Positions 59,079-64,000 of a stretch of DNA of 64,000 bases are shown here, piece by piece. The notes beneath the pieces were generated by a model that saw nothing but the letters and a program-made list of their open reading frames with translations, searched no databases and had not been told where the DNA came from. Position numbers and translations under genes: made by a program. The DNA lies in contig NC_089568.1 of assembly GCF_040115645.1 (NCBI RefSeq), forward strand, positions 1,860,001 through 1,924,000, in the 5' to 3' direction. How positions within the stretch are numbered: the first letter of the stretch is position 1; every line of letters starts with the position of its first letter. Origin of the DNA: Euwallacea fornicatus (taxonomy: Eukaryota; Arthropoda; Insecta; Coleoptera; Curculionidae).

Positions 59079-59662
59079 CAGGGTTGTTCACCTAACCCGT
59101 TCATTAAAAGTTTACTTGAATCCAAAAATAATACGAATTTAAAAATATGAAGTTGAGCTAACTTCAGCGTGTGCTATTTTTAATAACATTTTCAACTTCT
59201 AGTTATTCCGGTTTAAGCGAAAATAGCTGTTAACTTTCCTATTTCAAACGTGACCTCTAGCGTATTATTTTTAGATTGTACGTAATGTTTCAGACGCGTT
59301 TTCTTTCTAATGTCTTATACTGAAACCTTATCGTTTTTTAGTTTAAAATTGGCCACTACGAGGGGGCATTTTTTAATTTAAGGTTAAATATCTCAAGAAT
59401 GGTGAAGACTGGACATAGGCGATTATACAGGAAGCGTGTCTGAAATAGCACAATCTAAAAATAAAATAGTATTCTGGGGTCCCATTTGAAATAAGCACCT
59501 TAACAGCTATTTTCAGTTAAACTGGAAATGACAGGAACATGTAAATATTCTTTAAAAATATCACACTTCGAAGTTAACTTATTTCCAAATTGTCAAATTT
59601 ATATCATTTTAGATCCTAATGGACAATAGTAAAATAATGAACGGATTGAGTGGATAACCTTG
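59079..59662. mobile_element. Palindromic foldback MITE of about 580 bp
   Basis: The left end CAGGGTTGTTCACC and the right end (reverse complement) CAAGGTTATCCACTC are flanked by TA (59077-59078 and 59663-59664). The arms align for about 260 bp, sharing CCGTTCATTA, GAAAATAGCTGTTAA, and ATTTTTAGATTGT. There is no coding sequence. It is one of the clearest palindromes in the window. Confidence 0.88.
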
Positions 59663-59664
59663 TA

Positions 59665-61387
59665 TGCAGTAAAGAAATGCGACTTATGACTCTGGGCATT
59701 ATCGACAATATTCGAAAAGAGTTTATTCACTATCTCGCTTATTGTGAGACAGCGAATAGAACTCAGGCTGAACATCACATTTGATTCTTTATTTATTGTA
59801 AATTTTGTAAATTAAATCAAACCTATTTTTCTCAAAAAATGCCTCACGCAACGTCCCTTTTCTATGATTTACACTTCAAAAAATGTGCTCTTTAATATTC
59901 TGAATAGAAAAATGGGAGTTTTCACATGAAAAAATGACTGTGGACGTCACATCTGAGACGGCAATGACGTCATCAATATGACAAATAGTTGAATTTTTTT
60001 TTTTAACGAAATCTACATGTTCAAGAATTTCTTTCAAAACTTGCTAGTTTTAACATTAATGAATTTATTCCATACTTTACGCAAGCACTGTATATTGAAT
60101 CTAGTAAGAAAAGTAATATATTCTCGGCCGTTGATGTAATTTGATAGCCGAGGCGCAGCTTAGGGTGGCAAGCATCGGGAGCCGTTGGTGCAATTTCCCT
60201 ACGAGATGCACATGCTTTTTCTGCAATTCTGACCAACATAAATCTAACTAAATTCCCTTTGCCCAACTCCTAATTTTTTTTCCGGCTTCCTCTAAAGTCG
60301 GGCCACATCTCTGCCATTTCTAAGTGGCGAAAAATAATTTGTTTTAATCGATCAAATTTCAATCCAATTTCCTCTTAATTGAATTTCCAACTGAGTAAAT
60401 ACTTGCAGTAAACGTAAAATTTTTTTTTTTTTTGCAATTCTAAGGCTAAAGTAATAACTGGCTCTAAAGAGGAGTTTAAGTGGATACCAGGAGTAAAACT
60501 CGGGAATGTTTATTGCGCGTTTACTTATTCAAAAACTACATTGTTTAATTAAGTCATTTGGGCAGCAAATAAGCGACATATTGTAAAAGTTTTGAGCTAT
60601 TTCTTGTAGGAGTACTCAAAAGGTCACAACCTAAAAGTCATTACTCTTAAGAGTGAGATCATTCGCGGGTAATTGGAAGAGCTCACGTCCCCAGCAAGCG
60701 CTCATTTTCCCCATGATCAACGCAATCTTCAAAAGTATAAATATATGGAAATGTAAAAATTTTGCTTTTTGACAGGTACTCACCACTTTAAACTCGTGTA
60801 ATCCACATTTTCCCTTTTTAAAAATTATGAAAGCAGGCTGTATGCTATGTTCAATTATCTTTAACGAAGAAGGTCCTCAACATAGACGAGTTGGTACGGA
60901 GGGTTGATGTCTGCAGCTGCTTTGATACTTGAAAATATGCCATGGACATATTTTTGTGAGTTTTTTTTAAATTTTCGCAACAAGTTTACTTGCCAATTTT
61001 TTTATATGTTCAATTGAAAAACAAATCTAAATAAGTTATTTTTCGTTACTCAGGATACCGATCTTTCCTGCCAGAAATAGAAAAATTTTCCCGAACAACT
61101 GTCCAAACAAAAACAAACATAGTGGACACTTCCTCTACTAAATGACCATAAAATCGTGGAAACTCGTTGACGAATGTGCTATACGATAACAACTGACATT
61201 TCACGTTGCTTTTAAAATGGCCGAAACAGATTTCTGGCTGGTGTAAATCCGAGTTTAGTGGTGTCACGAAAATGTCGCATTTGTAACACATGACCAAAGC
61301 AGGTGTAAATCTACAAAACATGTAAAGAATGAATCTCTTTCGGCTAATCTTTTCACTTGCGTATATTACGAAAAAATTTTGTATTTG
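59665..61387. other. Intergenic AT-rich DNA, no gene recognised
   Basis: Short frames only; the minus-strand frame at 60021-60266 has no recognisable motif. Confidence 0.5.
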
Positions 61388-61389
61388 TA

Positions 61390-62927
61390 CAGCGTTAGTC
61401 AGAATGAATAGGCCAACGCCAATCTGGATATACAAGACACCAAAATATGATGATTGGCTTATACCAATGTCGCTGGTTTAAGAGATACGGAACATTCAAA
61501 ATTTTAATTTTGTTCTGAAATTTTTCATTTATTAGAAAGTTTTGAGAGTGTAGATGTGAAAATTGGCAGTTTAACGTTTTTTGGTGTAAGAATTAGAATT
61601 TTTAAGCTTATTTTGACGTTGATTTTAGAAGGAGTTTGTTTCACAACATTATTTAAGTAATTTAAAACATGTTTTTTTAATCTGTTGAATCATGCTTAAA
61701 ACCTCTCGCGAATTGAATAAAATGCTCAATTCTGCAAAGGAAAAGTACTGTTGTTTAGGTCATCCAAACCTGGCGGCTAAGTGTTTTGTACTTAAAAGAT
61801 TGCTATTTTCATGGTTTTTTCCCCAAGAAAACTTGTGTCAACATTTGTGAAATTTACATGTCATTAAATTATTTGGCTATTTTTGCGTGCAGGTTAATTA
61901 TTAATAGTGCAAAAGCACGAGCTTGTAACCAGAAAATGCCACGACATAATCATTTTTCTAACAGTAAGATACGCGATATGGTTGTATTTATGTCCAGGCA
62001 AATTTTAACCGACATGGGGCGACCCGAAGACATATACGATTATACTTAAATAAAAAGCAACCTAATCGAAAGCTTTTTAGACATTTTTGGAACTGCTTGG
62101 GCGAAACTGAATCTTTTCGCCTCCAAGCAATCGTGGTACTCCGAAAACCATCGCAGTGGACGAAGAAGATGAAATTTTAATTCGTGCCTCGGAAATTCCA
62201 GATATGATCATTCGCCGGTTTAGTGGGACAACGGAGCTAAACCAATCGTCCATTTGTAGAATTTTGAAAAAAAAAATGCTCCTTCCATATCATTATACAT
62301 CGGTTCAGTAGTTCTTGTCTCAAGGTTTACCAACTCGTTTATGATTTGATCAGATTTTACAAAATATTCAAAACCGAAAACCTAGATTTGCTTAATAAGA
62401 TTTTATTTACCGATAAGGCGACATTTACTAGACGGGGAATTTTTCATTCCAGGAACATTCATTCATGGGTTTCCGAGATTCGACGTGCTCAAAAAGAAAG
62501 TACCACGAGCTTGAGGTGAACATTTGATGTAATGTAATTTCATTGGATCCTTTGAATTGCCACCCAATTTAACTGGACCTTGGTACCTCAACTTTCTTGA
62601 ACATCGTTTAAGCTGATAGAAAATGTAGCTCTCGCATTAAAGGAAAACATGTTGGGACGTGCTCATTGTGTCTTGTTGGTACGCCAATTTTTACACGAAA
62701 ATTTATTCTTATAGGTGGTATGACTGTAAAAGAGAATTTGTTTTACCACCGAAAAATCGCGACTCAAAACCTCTGGATTTCTCAGTATGGTCAAATTTGA
62801 AGAATTTAATTTAGCAGAAGTTAGTTCTCTCCAAGAGTTGCCGCAGAGAATACAAGAAGCCACGGGTATACTTAGAAATTATATGGTTTCCAATTTAGTG
62901 TTGGCCAATTCTTTCTGATTCAACCTG
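61390..62927 (+). mobile_element. Mariner-like element, full length, decayed
   Basis: TA lies outside each end (61388-61389 and 62928-62929). The left end reads CAGCGTTAGTCAGAATGAAT and the right, in reverse complement, CAGGTTGAATCAGAAAGAAT. Both continue with GGCCAACGCC / GGCCAACACT, giving terminal repeats of about 45 bp. A whole transposase, heavily mutated, lies between them. The short repeats set this family apart from the long-TIR families elsewhere in the window. Confidence 0.85.
61937..62918 (+). pseudogene. ITm transposase, full-length but heavily decayed
   Basis: The frame starts near MPRHNHFSNSKIRDMVVFMS (61937). In shifted frames come LFRHFWNCLGETESFR, then LNQSSICRILKKKMLLPYHY (second helix-turn-helix). 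The first catalytic block KILFTDKATFTRRGIFHSRN (near 62392-62455) keeps its Asp. The second block is lost: LGRAHCVLLVRQFLHEN near 62650-62703 has no Asp where QHDGAP is expected. After a scrambled stretch, EVSSLQELPQRIQEATGILR near 62817-62876 and NLVLANSF give the end. The order of motifs over about 330 codons supports a complete ancestral transposase. Confidence 0.82.
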
Positions 62928-62929
62928 TA

Positions 62930-63288
62930 TATGGTTATTAAAAATAATAGTATTGAGTTTGATATTTCAGCACATTTATCCCTTAAAATAATGTAATCGG
63001 TTCTCGCTGCTAAGGAAGAAAAATCTGCTTCCTAGCTGTCAGTAATGAACACCTTTTCTAATAAATAATTAAGCGACTTTTGAGGCTTCAAACAAGATAA
63101 TCCGTTTAAGTTAGAAGGTGCAAGTTTTAACTCCCATTAACGCTGCCATAAACCACATATTTAATACGTCTAGCCGCAGAAGGGTGTAAGAGGTTAATAA
63201 AGAAAGTAACTCCTTCAGGAACACGAGAAAATAACAAGCTTCACTAAAATTGTATTACACAATAACATCGTTATCTGTACAACGTTAA
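62930..63288. other. 3' flank of the dehydrogenase gene
   Basis: It should include the 3' untranslated region of the minus-strand gene ending at 63289. I see no strong AATAAA in minus orientation close to the stop. Confidence 0.5.
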
Positions 63289-63979
63289 CTAAAGCCCAAC
63301 TTTCGATATCTTAAATCGATATGTCACCTCATATTTATATGGAGGTTCTCCCTTCCTTTCCACCTCCCAAGCGGTCCCTGAAGGGGCTTTCTCAATAACA
63401 CTCATTACATGTAATGCTGCGTCTTCAGGCTTGTGAATAATTCAGGTCAATAAATTAACTTCATAGATAACATGAATCACTCTTTACGTCTGCATGGGAC
63501 CACAAGCTGCAACTTCCCTCCTTGCGCGCTCCGCGTAAGCTGGGAAAAGCAATGCAGCTGCAGCATTTTGCAACAAAGGCGTAGTTGTGAAGCCGGGGCA
63601 AACTGTCACCACTTTAATCTTAGTTTTGTCATAATGCTGGGGAAGTCCCCATGATAGAGTTAATCCATGAATGGCGAATTTTGTGGCGGAGTAAACTGGA
63701 AAGCCGGCAAAAGGGCGGACGCCTGCTATGGAAGATATGTCGGCAATAATATCTTCGTTCTCGTATTTATGTCTGGGAGGAAAATTTGTCATCCCTAGGA
63801 CCACACCATGGAGGGTTCTAGTCTAAATTTACGTTGTATGATCGATACTCTGTACTCAAGCAAGTGCTCACCATATTTATTTCCACTTCCCCTCGGATAT
63901 TCTAAACCATCGAATACCCCTGCGTTACTTACGAGCATGTTTAATTGTTTGAAGATTTGTATGGTTTGTTTAAAGACTT
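63289..63979 (-). CDS. Short-chain dehydrogenase/reductase, 15-hydroxyprostaglandin dehydrogenase-like, 3' part
   Basis: Three exons are visible on the minus strand: 63979-63872, 63822-63488 and 63429-63289 (TAG stop). The first encodes VFKQTIQIFKQLNMLVSNAG, with the NAG motif that supports the NAD(P)-binding core. The second begins TRTLHGVVLGM and holds DISSIAG (catalytic Ser), then VYSATKFAIHGLTLSWG with the catalytic Tyr and Lys in YxxxK, and VVTVCPGFTTTPLL (PG motif). The third reads PEDAALHVMSVIEKAPSGTA and WEVERKGEPPYKYEV, matching the usual C-terminal tail. These enzymes oxidise or reduce small alcohols or ketones with NAD(P) in the cytosol; the substrate here is unknown. The N-terminal glycine-rich cofactor motif lies beyond the window. 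Two one-base problems (near 63887-63891 and at the 63430 acceptor) break the frame, so it is a gene with assembly errors or a young pseudogene. Confidence 0.85.
63430..63487 (-). other. Intron of the dehydrogenase gene, 58 nt
   Basis: Donor GTAAAG at 63487 and acceptor CACAAG ending at 63430. As written, splicing leaves the frame one base short (AC joined to CCTGAAG). If unspliced, TAA within the donor ends the frame at once. Confidence 0.6.
63823..63871 (-). other. Intron of the dehydrogenase gene, 49 nt
   Basis: Donor GTGAGC at 63871 and acceptor TTTAG ending at 63823. Splicing joins EVEINM (exon upstream) to TRTLHGVV in phase 0. Confidence 0.75.
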
Positions 63980-64000
63980 CTGGAAACGAATGTTATTTGC

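Noticed and set aside
61046..61435. 129-codon minus-strand frame, the longest in the window
   Set aside because: It overlaps the left end of the 61390-62927 element, is hydrophobic and AT-driven, and has no recognisable domain.
1..64000. CRISPR arrays, tRNA or rRNA genes, bacterial operons, viral genes
   Set aside because: No regularly spaced repeats, no cloverleaf with the expected invariant bases, and no ribosomal or viral protein motifs were seen by eye.

Overview
The window looks like AT-rich nuclear DNA from an insect, possibly a beetle. The host gene at the right edge has short introns (49 and 58 nt). The repeats are Tc1/mariner (ITm) transposons, one Jockey-like LINE fragment and many TA-flanked foldback elements. 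There are no operons, no tRNA or rRNA genes that I can see, and no CRISPR arrays. The insect call rests on the type of transposon and on intron size, and the order within insects is a guess.

The first 63 kb is essentially a host-gene desert that works as a transposon graveyard. I can delimit about twenty elements, covering very roughly 30% of the sequence. Autonomous-type but dead copies are an ITm element with terminal inverted repeats (TIRs) of nearly 400 bp (6241-8944), a Tc1 element on the minus strand (35944-37487) and a mariner-like element (61390-62927). Remnants include mariners near 5.3-6.2 kb and 20.0-21.0 kb and a degraded copy near 10.3-11.0 kb. Internally deleted copies that keep both TIRs lie at 14987-15798, 28545-29997, 31501-32649, 39762-40420 and 54797-55733. 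Palindromic, protein-free derivatives lie at 201-1162, 13453-13845, 41189-41975, 45371-46168, 49701-49959, 52075-52594 and 59079-59662. A 5'-truncated Jockey-type LINE tail sits at 21309-21787 between perfect 13-bp target duplications. A separate unidentified repeat family is present as an inverted pair at about 50.12-50.38 and 56.29-56.89 kb.

The only convincing host gene is the 3' part of a short-chain dehydrogenase/reductase of the 15-hydroxyprostaglandin dehydrogenase type on the minus strand (63289-63979), which continues past the right edge. Its catalytic Ser, Tyr and Lys are intact, but the frame needs two one-base corrections. That means either assembly errors or a recent pseudogene.

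Every transposase seen carries stops, frameshifts or large deletions, and several have lost catalytic aspartates, so no element here is predicted to move by itself. The most interesting features are the graded series from full element to palindrome, TIRs that run into the transposase coding end, a possible captured promoter and small reading frame inside the 6241-8944 element, and the two frame breaks in the dehydrogenase gene. I found no clear sign of a wholly new enzymatic system.
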